Made by a program: the position numbers and the translations under genes | Assembly: GCA_905183005.1 (NCBI GenBank) | Contig: CAJJDO010000121.1 | Span: forward strand, 124,001-188,000 | Length of the DNA: 64,000 nucleotides | From: Paramecium pentaurelia | Lineage: Eukaryota; Ciliophora; Oligohymenophorea; Peniculida; Parameciidae | Reading direction: 5' to 3' | The notes under the pieces: model-generated | Told to the model about the DNA's origin: nothing | The model's database searches: none | What the model saw: the letters and a program-made list of their open reading frames with translations, nothing else | Shown: positions 37,297 to 48,052 of the stretch, piece by piece | How the letters are laid out: every line of letters starts with the position of its first letter | How positions within the stretch are numbered: position 1 is the first letter of the stretch

Positions 37297-38210
37297 TCAT
37301 TTTTTAAAGTAATTCTTTTAGGTTGTTTTGGACATAATTGATTTTAAAGGACTTACAGATCTCTATTACTTTTTGACTGTACATTATTATGGACTCTATT
37401 AAGCATTTAATATCTAACTGTTCTCAGTTAATAAAAGCAAATTTTTGGTTATATTAAGTTCATTTTATTAATTGTTTTCAGATGAAGAATATTAAGATCT
37501 TCTTATGTCTTCAAAAAATGTAAAAGTCTTATAATCATTTTTGACATTTTCTAAATCAATTTCAAATGTTTTATTTTTAGTTGAATTCTAATTAGCAAAT
37601 TATTAAACAGTTTGATATGTTTGACGACTTTAAAAATTACGAGAATAAATTTATGGACTAAATGAAGGTGTTATACTTTTTTTAATTTTTAATAAATTCT
37701 ATTCTTTCTCTAACTATTTATCTTTTAATCTATCATAAAAAGGTTGTACTACCATCTATACAGATTTTTTGTTTATTTTAGGAGAACAACTTCTGTTATT
37801 AATTGAGTCTTCTTTTTACTTAATTAATTATTATATTTATTTTTCCTACATATTATATGTATTATTTATACAGTTTTATTTTTGTAGTCTATATTATCTT
37901 TATAAAATTAATCTGGAGTACGTATTTTTTAATCTTTATTTAATATTTATGGATGAAATGTAGCTCCATCCAATTGATCCATCTCTCTTTTCCAATCTAA
38001 TCGTTTCTTCTATTCTTCTATCCACTTCCATTTTGCCTTTTACAATAAAGTTTATCTTTCATGTATGTCTCCAATCCAATTAATTTACTTTTATTAAGTT
38101 TATTAATCTTAACTCTTGAATTTCATTTCTTATTCCTTTTCAAGGTATTTTTTTTTATTTATTTCATACTCTTCAAATCTCTACAATTATAACCAACTTT
38201 TGTGTTGCAT
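37297..38210 (-). CDS. Unknown charged protein, 295 residues
   Basis: One 26-nt intron gives a closed frame. The N-terminal 110 residues are helical and charged (FEEYEINKKKYLEKEQEM, KWKWIEEQKKRLDWKREMDQ); the rest is Ser/Gln/Asn-rich with basic patches (SPSFSPQIYSRNF-like, RSVSPLKSIMSKT). The S-P and R-S-V-S-P sites look like phosphorylation targets. No known domain. Confidence 0.65.
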
Positions 38211-38259
38211 ATGTGATTGTTTCATTAATTATTAACAGATAATTTAAATATAAACATTT

Positions 38260-38954
38260 TCATATATTGAATCCCATATAAGCAGATTTTCCAAAACTTC
38301 TTTACTTAGGTTAAGATTATTGGGTCTTTATTCTCCTGGAATTGTCACTAAATAAAGTCTTTATATGCTATAAATTCTCTTCTTGTTTCTATTGCATTTC
38401 AATCATGTGATCCAACCTTTCAAGCAAAGCATTTCTTTCCTTCATGATAACCCAAAAATTACTTAATTGCCTTCACATTTATACTTTTATAAATTATCAA
38501 ATAGTAATTTATTCTATAATTCTAATTGTTCAGATTTTTCTCTCAATTTTGAGATCTATTAAGTCAAAGTATCTAGTTTATTTTCAAGATTTTTTTCTCT
38601 TAAAAAGGCATTAGCATTTTAAATGACATCTTTTTATTAAAATCCTATCATTGAACTTACATGATTTAAATGACATGGTTTTTTTAGAGTTTTTTACAAA
38701 TCCTCATTAGATTAATGCCTTATTTTATGGATTGCCTTTTCAGAACTTTAATTTCTAAAGCTCTACCATCCTGAACAAGGAGATTTAGAAACAAATTTCT
38801 CATTTTTTACAATCTTTGTATCATCAGCAATATCAATTAATTGGATTTTTGATTTAGAATTTTTTTTCATAAGTCTTTGCAGTATCTCTTAAGTGTTAAG
38901 TGGAGTTTATTTGACAACATTTCTAGGTGTAGGCTATTAGGGTTGCTTATACAT
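38260..38954 (-). CDS. Coiled-coil protein, 223 residues
   Basis: One 23-nt intron ending in AAG gives a closed frame. The N-terminus is polar and basic. Residues about 120-190 form a coiled coil (REKNLENKLDTLTQQISKL, QKQEENLQHIKTLF). The tail SFGKSAYMGFNI ends at TGA. No family recognised. The neighbouring 295-residue gene starts 49 bp downstream on the same strand. Confidence 0.65.
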
Positions 38955-39333
38955 TTTGATAAATTTTTGATTAATTAATTATCTATTTAATATATTAATT
39001 TTGATGGCTCAAAAGTTTTATAAATTAAAAGTATAAATGATAATCTTTTTATATGAAAGATTATGATTATTCTAAAATATTATTAATCCATATTATTTTT
39101 AATTTTTTTTGTATTAGAAAAACAATCATTAGAGAAAACAAAATAGTAATAGATATCTACTCATATAAATAAGTATATTTAGATAACTATTTAGATTCAT
39201 TATGTTTTATAACTGATAGACACTACCACAAATTCATTTTTTAAATCATGCTTGAAAATCAAATACGAAATAATTTATTCTAATTAGTTACTATAATTGA
39301 TTGTTTAATGAGAAAATGATTAAATACTTAATG

Positions 39334-39417
<84 letters not shown>

Positions 39418-39720
39418 TGATGATAATAATAATCATGATAATAATAAATTGATAGAATACTTTTATATTGAATAATATAATTTTTATATATCAAAGGATA
39501 ATTAAATAATCTATCCTTTCTTATTAAAAATATTATTAAATATTTAACATTATAATAATTTTTGAAGTAAATGAAATAAACCATTTTGAAATAGAGATTT
39601 TCAATTTGGTAATTTCCTCTATTTATTTACAGCTAATGTAAGAACAATATTTATCGATAAGTTTGAAAAAGATTTTAGTATTTGGGAATCATTCTTATAA
39701 TTTAATTTTATTTTTTTATT
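38955..39720 (+). other. Intergenic between divergent genes, with microsatellite
   Basis: About 765 bp between a minus-strand gene and the plus-strand SHIPPO gene. It is AT-rich and contains the ATA repeat annotated separately. No other feature is evident; both promoters should lie here. Confidence 0.55.
39335..39417. repeat. (AAT)n trinucleotide microsatellite
   Basis: A nearly perfect run of about 27 ATA/AAT units, followed by degenerate units to about 39447. On the minus strand it would read as poly-Leu, which I treat as an artefact of translating a simple repeat. Its length is probably variable and may be misassembled. Confidence 0.95.
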
Positions 39721-41137
39721 ATGGCTGCTTATTCCTTTGGAACATCTCATCAAAGACCACCTCCTAAAGTCGAATAAGCTCCTGGAGTAGGGGTATGAAT
39801 AGCATAATACATTAGAACTACAACCCTGATCGATATCCTCATTAAAAACCTCCTGCTTGGAAGTATACATTAATCAGTTAAACATAGAATTGGAACTGCC
39901 AGTAGAATAGGATAGCAAATAGCTTTTCAACCTGGACCAGGTCAATATGAGCAACTCCAAAAAGCCATCGTAAAATTATATATCTTATTTTGAAGAAAAG
40001 GAAAAAGCCTGAATTCTCAATGGGAGCTAAATTTTAAAATCACACAGAAGTGGGCAAAGGAATCACGCGTAAACATCTTATTCACTTTTAGCTGGACCTG
40101 GTGCATACAATCCAGATTTTAAACCATTACAAAAGTGTGCTTCCAGTTATAGTATGAGGAATAAACCATAATTGGGAGGAATTGATGACAATTTAAGGGA
40201 GCTAAAGAATGGTCCTGGCCCTGCTGCTTATGAGACTAATTATTCGACTATTCTAAGCAGACCTGCATCAAGAATAGGGAATCAAAATAGAGGAGGTTTC
40301 TATGATACTAAGCCATATATTCCAGGGGTTGGTAAGTATAATGTGCGTCCAGCAACATCGGGACCATATCATAGATTTGGAAATGCATTAAGAGATTCAA
40401 CATTTACAGAAAGAGTATAGACTCCAGGACCTGGATAATATTTACATCAATCACATTTGAATCTCAAAGCAACTACTATAAGCTCTAAGCGTATGCCTAC
40501 AGCAACTGATTCTGCTCCAGGTCCTGGTCATTATGATCCTTCCACTGATTTCACAAAGCGATCTGTTCCTGGTGGAAGAGTTGGAACTGCAAAATAAAGA
40601 TAAGTGTTTGATGCACATTATACTCCTGGACCTGGACATTATCAATCTTAGAGTGCTACTAAGAGAAGACCTCCCAGTTATAAAATAGGATCAGAATAAA
40701 GGAGACTTATAAATTAATAGGAAGTGCCAGGTCCTGGAACATATGATATTAGTAGAGATGGAGGAAGTAAAGGTTATACACTGAGACCCAAATATACAGA
40801 TAGATTACCAGATGGAACACCAGGTCCTTTGGATTATCATCCCAACGTCTCATAAACAAAATCTAGACCTTTATCTTGTAGAGTTGGTACTGAAACTAGA
40901 GAGAAAAACAAAATTAATGATAATCCTGCTCCAAATCATTATCAATTCAATTAAGGAAATCCAGGACCCAAATTTCCGTATTTTATAGAAATTATAATTT
41001 TATTTAGATTTGGATCCGAATCAAGAGTAACAGATAGAAATGATGTAGGACCAGGACCTGGAACATATAATATTCCACCTTATTTTGCAAATGTACCTAA
41101 TTACCTAATTCCAAATAAAAGTCATATAGATTTGTGA
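39721..41137 (+). CDS. SHIPPO-repeat protein (ODF3/STPG-like, PGPGxY repeats), 429 residues
   Basis: Five introns (23, 25, 26, 23 and 30 nt) give an exactly closed frame. The protein is built from about ten copies of P-G-P-G-x-Y and variants: PGVGNY, PGPGQYEQ, PGPGAYNP, GPGPAAYE, PGVGKYNV, PGPGQYLH, PGPGHYDP, PGPGHYQS, PGPGTYDI, PGPGTYNI. These are separated by basic spacers with RIG/RVG turns (SRIGNQN, GRVGTAK). This is the SHIPPO repeat of sperm-tail and ciliary proteins; several members are microtubule inner proteins or outer dense fibre proteins. Ciliary localisation is inferred from the family. It is convergent with DAD1, 28 bp away. The last intron (30 nt) is a stopless multiple of three. 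Confidence 0.9.
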
Positions 41138-41165
41138 TTTATATCTATTATATATGTAATATCAT

Positions 41166-41547
41166 TCAACCCAAGAAATTTATCACAGTCAAAAATAGGA
41201 CAATCATTGCTGCCAAATATTCCCAAAAAGCTCTTTCATTAGAAATTTCCATGTATTTAGTTTCAGGATTCAATTATTTTCTCAAACATACTAATAATGA
41301 AATTTAATAATATACTATTTATTATCATAGCTCCAGCAGCTGCAAATATTCCAGATAGAAATGAATTTCTTGGAAAATCACCTACTAATGTGCAATAAAA
41401 TAATTGAATTATCACTAATATAAAGCAATATAAAGAAAAAGCATCCATAATTTTCAATTTTTAAGGAGTCTTAGTTGAATATTATTACCAAAAAGAAGCT
41501 GCTATTCCAATTAATGAATTTTCATCAACAAATTTAGTATCAGACAT
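41166..41547 (-). CDS. DAD1: DAD1, oligosaccharyltransferase subunit, 118 residues
   Basis: One 25-nt intron closes the frame. Three predicted membrane helices are present. Diagnostic segments are KLKIMDAFSLYCFILVIIQ, CTLVGDFPRNSFLSGIFA, ICLRKQLNPETKYMEIS and NERAFWEYLAAMIVLFLTVI followed by NFLG at the very end, matching DAD1/Ost2 along its full length. It is an essential small subunit of the ER oligosaccharyltransferase that N-glycosylates nascent proteins. Its start is 30 bp from the divergent start of the next gene. Confidence 0.95.
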
Positions 41548-41577
41548 GAATTTATTATTAAATCAATAATATTTAAA

Positions 41578-42218
41578 ATGAATTTATTGCATTAGAAGAG
41601 ATCGAATTCTAATCAAAGTTTAATTAAAGCACAGTAAAGAATTTCAAGAATTCAGAAGTAGAGAGAAGCATGTCAATATCTAGTTAAATAGAAATCTTAC
41701 TCAATTTTATAATTTTAGATGGAGAATGATGGAAAAATAAGTATAAAGACAAATAGAAGATTAATAAGATCATATTCTGCTATAAGGTAAAATGAAAAAA
41801 AAGATGTTAATAATAACTTATTTTCTAAGAATAACTCATAATTACTTTATTCCCCTCCAAAGATTCCTTCTCCAAAACATTCTTTGATGTTACAAAAGAA
41901 AACTGTGCTTACCAAATTTCCTCAGAATGTCAGAAAATCTTAGCAATATTTATTAAATGACATTTTATCAAATAAACCAATCAATCAATTTGTCACCAAA
42001 AGAACTCATGTAGAAAAATAAAATCCTTAAGTTATTTCTTAGAAAGTGTCTCCATCACCTTCTACTTATCCTTTGTATTAGAATATTTATATTCAATAAG
42101 ATTATTTTCTGAAATTTAAAAGGATCCAATGAAATACCTTCATTAAGCCTAACAATTTTCCATTTTATATAACTAAAGCTATTTACGTAAGTTACTCAAA
42201 CATGATCAAAGATAATGA
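41578..42218 (+). CDS. Unknown basic polar protein, about 204 residues
   Basis: The open frame from the ATG at 41578 is Ser/Gln/Lys/Pro-rich (for example YSPPKIPSPKHSLMLQKK) and needs one 26-nt intron (GTATTA...ATAAG) to continue into SEIQKDPMKYLHQAQQFSIL and end at TGA 42216-42218. Without that intron it would stop about 90 bp earlier. No domain is recognised. It lies directly upstream of the MORN gene (48 bp gap), so a fusion of the two by an unseen intron should be considered. Confidence 0.5.
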
Positions 42219-42266
42219 TAAAAATATATATTATATTTAATATTTACTATTTTTGTATAATCTATC

Positions 42267-43109
42267 ATGGGTATTTGCTAATCTCACGATACACGAATCT
42301 GCTCTGAAGAATTTTAATCAATACCTCTTCCTAATTTATAATAAGAATTTACTGATGAATTTACCCAGTAGGAAAATTAGGTTACCGTCAGTTAGTCCAA
42401 GAAAGATTTTGATGCTGATTTACCAATTTAGACTTTGTAAAATAATTTAAACTCACATCCTCTTTCCAAAACTCTCTATATCATTTATAATAAATGTCGA
42501 ATTGAGAGACCAATAGAAGTGGAATAAGGAACATATTAAGGATAATGGTTTGCAGGAAAATAGTGTGGTTTTGGCCGTATGTATTACAAAAATAAAGACT
42601 ATTATGAAGGATTCTGGTTACTTGGTCGAAAACATCATATGGGAATTTTCATTTAAATGAATAAGCAACCTCTTATTGGAGAATGGTTTGATGATAAATT
42701 CCTTGGTAATGATATATCTAATAATCTTACAAAAGATTCGAAGCTCTCTTATTCTAATTTACTTAATGTACTTGAATTATTTATTATTATTCAGCTCTAA
42801 CCTATTCAAATAAAAGATTAACTATACTATGGAGAGTATACTAACAATGGTAAATAAGGTTTTGGGTTGTGCATTTAAAAAGGAGAATATAAATTTATAG
42901 GGTATTTCTCAAATGACAAAAAATAAGGTTATGGTATTGAAATAACAAAGAGTGATGTTTATAGAGGTTGTTTTAAAGATGGACTTAGATGTGGTATTGG
43001 TCATCTAAAAAAGAATAAGAATTTATTTATAGGTAAGAATAATATAATATTATAAGGCTAGTTTGAAAATAATTAACCAACGACTAATGGTATTTCAATT
43101 TAAATTTGA
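42267..43109 (+). CDS. MORN-repeat protein with myristoylation-like start (MGIC), 271-280 residues
   Basis: It starts MGICQSHDTR, a Gly-x-Cys pattern that suits N-terminal lipidation. The first 110 residues are polar. MORN repeats follow: GTYQGQWFAGKQCGFGRMYY, YYEGFWLLGRKHHMG, YYGEYTNNGKQGFGLCI, FIGYFSNDKKQGYGIEI and YRGCFKDGLRCGIGHL. MORN proteins bind membranes or act as cortical and ciliary scaffolds. A possible 27-nt intron (GTACTT...TTCAG, around 42765-42795) is an exact multiple of three with no in-frame stop, so both spliced and unspliced products are open; this gives the length range. Confidence 0.82.
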
Positions 43110-43139
43110 GTAATTTTAATAAATATTTGTTTTTTTATT

Positions 43140-44881
43140 ATGGATCACTTATCTTAAAGACAATTACTATAATTATTGTATGAAAAGGATTGTTATATTT
43201 AAGCACTTGAATAGTAATTAGAATTTAGTAGATAAGAGGTTTCATTACTAAAAAGTTAAAAATAATCAATAATTATTCAAAATCTTTCATCAGATGAAGA
43301 TTGTAATTTAGATGAGAATTCAGAACCTGCAATAAGTGATAGTAGAGTAGAATAGTTTTAAAGTTCAGGCAAGAAGATTAAATTAAAGGCTCCTCTATAA
43401 GAAAGCAATAATTTTAATGTTTCTTAATTTAGACAATCTACTTAATACTTAAAACAGAAAGTATTGGATTCATTTGATATTTAAAATGTTACTATTGATA
43501 ATTTAAAGGTTATAAGAAATAATGATTAATTATTTGATGATTTATATATTTTAGGATTAGGATTAGAATTATCAAATGATCCATAAGTGATATATTCATA
43601 CAATTAAGTTAGTAAATATTTATTATCAAATTAGAAAATCAATAATACATACTTTAAATTTCAAAATTTATATTCCCAGATGGATGTAAACCTAAAGTAA
43701 TACCATTATCTTTTAGTTTAGAAGATATTAATTTAATGATGAATTAAAATTATTCAATAGATTCTTCTAATTGTTTTGTTATTCTGACTAAATAAACTGA
43801 ATAACAATAATTAAAATATCATATATGTTATCGTTATACAGATTTTACTATATTAAGTAATGAATAAGTCAGATTTAGTAAAAGAGCTATCTGTTTAACA
43901 ACAAGCAAATATTTAATTGACTTTTATTAACAAATTCTAATTGCAATATTAATATAATTAAAATGCATGAGAAATAATTTATATTAAAGAACTAAAAGTA
44001 TTTCATAAACAGATACTAATTTCTTTGATAAGAATATTGCATAAATAAGTTTTAGAATTTTATCTTAACTTATTTAGAAGAATTCTCTTAATTTTATAAC
44101 AATTAATAATTAAGAATTAAAAATATGTGAAAATGATAATATTTTATGGGTATTAATATTTGAAATATTAGGGAATTCCACAATTATTTAAGAAATTGAA
44201 TTCTTAAAGTTTGATTAAAATATTTGTAAGTTGTTTAATTGAAAAATCAATTGTATTTGTTAGTAAATCACCATAATTATCAACTGCAGCTTGTTTATTA
44301 TGCTAAAAGTACTTACTTAAACCATTTGCATGGATCCATCCTATAATAAGTAATTTACCATTGGAAAATATAGTTTATTTAGGAAGTCCAGTTCCAATAA
44401 TTGCAGGTTTAGAATGTGTAAATATAATTGATAAACTTAGAATTTTACTACTCTTTAGAGTCAAGGAGTTATAAATAAATTTTAAAATACTATTTTTATT
44501 AATTTGGATAGTAAATAATAAATATAATTTGGTAACACAGATGCTATTCCATTATTATCAGCAGAATTAATGACATATCTATTAGGAAGATTGGATTCTT
44601 ACTTTTAAATTATATAATAAAATCATAACAATTACAGTTAATGTCTGTAAATTTTTAATTAGTTATTTCATGCCAGAGTAATAAGAAATATTCCAATAGA
44701 ACCAATTAGATAGAATACAAATTAAACATCTAAAAAATCTACTAAATTAATTTTAGATTATGAGAAAATAGCCTTAAAAACATTATAAAATATGGGAACA
44801 ATTAATGCAGATAAAGTAATATGGAAGTAGTTCTTTCAAACATAAATTTTTATATAATTTATTGATTAATATTATCATTGA
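43140..44881 (+). CDS. DENN-domain protein (Rab GEF-like), 557 residues
   Basis: Three introns (23, 22 and 23 nt) close the frame. After about 150 residues with a coiled-coil start (LLQLLYEKDCYIQALEQQ) comes the DENN module. The uDENN part has KFIFPDGCKP and NCFVILTKQT. The central part has CLIEKSIVFVSKSPQLSTAA, LLKPFAWIHPIISNLPLE and YLGSPVPIIAGLE, the hallmark DENN core in which the LLxF/WxH/P and 'aPxPfiiG' positions align. It continues with FINLDSKQQ and a helical dDENN-like tail. DENN proteins act mostly as Rab GTPase exchange factors in vesicle traffic; the Rab partner is unknown. Confidence 0.85.
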
Positions 44882-45441
44882 ACAATATATATATTATAAT
44901 TTATCTATCATTTAAAAAAATAAATAAAATTATATTCAAGTATTCAAGTAATCATCTTAATTATTATTATAGTATTTTTTGAGTCTTTTTAATTTCTAAA
45001 TGAAAAATATAAATTGAGAAGGATATATTCTAACTATTAAGGTTTATATCAATATCTTTAATTATAGACTTTACTATAAGATTTAACATATTTCATCTAA
45101 ATAATAATATTATTAAGTTTAGTTTAGTTTAGTTTAGTTTTTTTTAAATTAATAAAAACTTATTAGTATATAGTTTAGAAATAAATACTGATCACAATCC
45201 AAAATTCCATATAATTATATCATATCATTTAAATTATATATATATTAATCTTTAAAAATCACTAAGATTAATATATAATAATATTCTATAGTTTAATATG
45301 AATTGTTATGATTATTTGAATATATTTAAAATGAATTATATTTTTGAAACCAGAGTTAGGAGTGATGTTTAATTAAGTTATATTAGATTTTAGTTAATAT
45401 AATTTAATATTGTTTGAATAACAGATTAAATAATTAATAAC
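44882..45441 (+). other. Intergenic with a short (GTTTA)n repeat, no gene
   Basis: About 560 bp of AT-rich sequence. Positions 45117-45140 hold four to five tandem GTTTA units running into poly-T. No convincing frame. The last part should carry the promoter of the 45442 gene. Confidence 0.55.
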
Positions 45442-47553
45442 ATGAGTTCAAATGCAACTGCTGAGAGATTAAAGCATGTTTAAGAATTGAGGAAAGCTCA
45501 CTTTTACTTTGGATTTGATGAAGACACAAATAATCAATCCGTAGCAAAGCAACCTATACCAATGTAGAAAACAGCTAAAGTGAGACCTATGACATCTGTT
45601 GTAGAGAAGGATTAAAAGTTACAATAACAATAGCCACAATAGCCTATATAACCTCCAAAATTACAATAAAATCATTTTCATTTGGGAGATGACAAACCTA
45701 AATTAGAATCCATATAAAAATCTGACTATTAAAGACCTTAAAGTGCAGCTATAGCTAAATTAAGTGATGAAACCAAGAAAGATTTGAGATCTCATCATTT
45801 CTAATTAGGTTATCATGATATCAATAAGCCAACTGAATATGAATAAAATTTTGGAGATTAAGGCAAAAACAATGTTAAGAAGGCAGATAATGCAGATTTA
45901 CGTAAACATCATCATGATTTTGGTGATACAAATAATTATTACTCTTCTATGTATGATACTGTGCATAATAAACAATATGATAAGGCTTTATTAGGATAAG
46001 GATACTCAAAAGAAAGAATGGCAGAAATGAATGTTCAATTAAGAAAAACTAATTTAGTTATGGGAAGAGATGGTAATGGTTATACAACCTAGAATTAAGC
46101 TATATATGGGAAACCATAATTATAAGTGAATAATTTTCAAGATAAGACCTAACAATTAGTTAGAAATACACATATAACTATGGGTACAGATAGAGTTGAA
46201 TATACAAGTTAAGCTAAGGCTTCTCATGTAGGAAATTAAGGTGATAGATCTATATTAAATGAGGCATAATTAAAAGATTTAAGAGCAACACATTTCTAAG
46301 TAGGAAATGATTAAGCTGTTAATTATTAATCAGCATATAGATCTTAATTCTCAGATAGAAAAGGATAATAAGAATAAGTAAGGAATCCTTAATTTCAATA
46401 AAATAATTTTGATCTTAAAGATGAAGTTGTAAAACCTACAATTTAAGAACATTATAAAAGCACATATAATCAATAATTTAATGGATAAAAGGCTNATAAC
46501 ATGAGTTCAAATGCAACTGCTGAGAGATTAAAGCATGTTTAAGAATTGAGGAAAGCTCACTTTTACTTTGGATTTGATGAAGACACAAATAATCAATCCG
46601 TAGCAAAGCAACCTATACCAATGTAGAAAACAGCTAAAGTGAGACCTATGACATCTGTTGTAGAGAAGGATTAAAAGTTACAATAACAATAGCCACAATA
46701 GCCTATATAACCTCCAAAATTACAATAAAATCATTTTCATTTGGGAGATGACAAACCTAAATTAGAATCCATATAAAAATCTGACTATTAAAGACCTTAA
46801 AGTGCAGCTATAGCTAAATTAAGTGATGAAACCAAGAAAGATTTGAGATCTCATCATTTCTAATTAGGTTATCATGATATCAATAAGCCAACTGAATATG
46901 AATAAAATTTTGGAGATTAAGGCAAAAACAATGTTAAGAAGGCAGATAATGCAGATTTACGTAAACATCATCATGATTTTGGTGATACAAATAATTATTA
47001 CTCTTCTATGTATGATACTGTGCATAATAAACAATATGATAAGGCTTTATTAGGATAAGGATACTCAAAAGAAAGAATGGCAGAAATGAATGTTCAATTA
47101 AGAAAAACTCATTTGGTTATGGGAAGAGATGGCAATGGTTATATAACATAAAATTAAGCTATATATGGGAAACCATAATTATAAGTGAATAATTTTCAAG
47201 ACAAGACCTAACAATTAGTTAGAAATACACATATAACTATGGGTACAGATAGAGTTGAATATACAAGTTAAGCTAAGGCTTCTCATGTAGGAAATTAAGG
47301 TGATAGATCTATATTAAATGAGGCATAATTAAAAGATTTAAGAGCAACACATTTCTAAGTAGGAAATGATTAAGCTGTTAATTATCAATCAGCTTATAGA
47401 TCTTAATTCTCAGATAGAAAAGGATAATAAGAATAAGTTAGAAATCCTTAATTTCAATAAAATAATTTTGATCTTAAAGATGAAGTTGTAAAACCTACAA
47501 TTTAAGAACATTATAAAAGCACATATAATCAATAATTTAATGGATAAAAGGCT
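45439..47553 (+). repeat. 1.06-kb direct repeat around a single N (probable unmerged contig overlap)
   Basis: Positions about 45438-46494 and 46496-47553 are the same sequence, including the few bases of 5'UTR (ATAAC) before the ATG. They are identical for about the first 600 bp and then differ at roughly a dozen positions. The second copy starts immediately after the only N in the window. This looks like two contigs or haplotypes joined end to end rather than a biological tandem duplication. Confidence 0.85.
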
Positions 47554-47986
47554 GAGAAAGTTAATCCTATAGTGGATAATTCTAAAAATATTATGATTGG
47601 AAATGATAAATTAAGTTATTAGAGTGAAGCTTAAGCAAGGTTTAGAGATTTTCATTCGAAACCAGGAAAATTGTAAGAAGAAGTCTAAGCAGAGTTAAGA
47701 AAACATCACTTTAAATTTGGAACTGATGAAGATACAACAGAATCAGTGGCAAAAGCATAATTTAAGAATCCACATGGATAACCAGGTAAAATGGATGCAG
47801 AAATGAAAAAAGTAAATTTATTATATAGATATCTTATAGGATTTAAGAACCCATCACTTTTAATTAGGTTATTGTAGAAATGATTATTAAACTCATTAAA
47901 AAGAATTTGGATCAAAATAAGGACCACCAAATAAATTACCTCCAGAGATGGCTTAAAGAATTAGATAGAGTTCATATTAGAATTGA
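45442..47986 (+). CDS. LR-x-HF-x-x-G repeat protein (assembled with a duplicated 5' part), 838 residues as assembled
   Basis: The frame is open through the N at 46495 and closes after one 28-nt intron. As assembled it contains two nearly identical 353-codon halves plus a 3' end. A single-copy gene would give about 485 residues, which I think more likely (see findings). The protein repeats the motif L-R-x-x-H-F-x-x-G-x-D: LRKAHFYFGFD, LRSHHFQLGYH, LRKHHHDFGDT, LRKTNLVMGRD, VRNTHITMGTD, LRATHFQVGND, LRKHHFKFGTD and LRTHHFQLGYC, spaced about 35-60 residues apart with polar linkers. A Gln/Pro-rich stretch lies near residue 65. I do not recognise the family; the regular spacing suggests binding along a repeating polymer such as a microtubule (inference). 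Confidence 0.75.
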
Positions 47987-48052
47987 TTATATATTGATAT
48001 ATCATCGATTTTAGTTATAATAGTGGTTGGTTATATTTTTAATCGAATAATT

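Noticed and set aside
39291..39584. Poly-leucine open frame
   Set aside because: It is a translation of the AAT microsatellite without any supporting conserved sequence.
45117..45140. (GTTTA)n run considered as a telomere-like or chromosome-end signal
   Set aside because: Paramecium macronuclear telomeres are G4T2/G3T3 repeats; this is a 5-bp, G-poor repeat in mid-scaffold.
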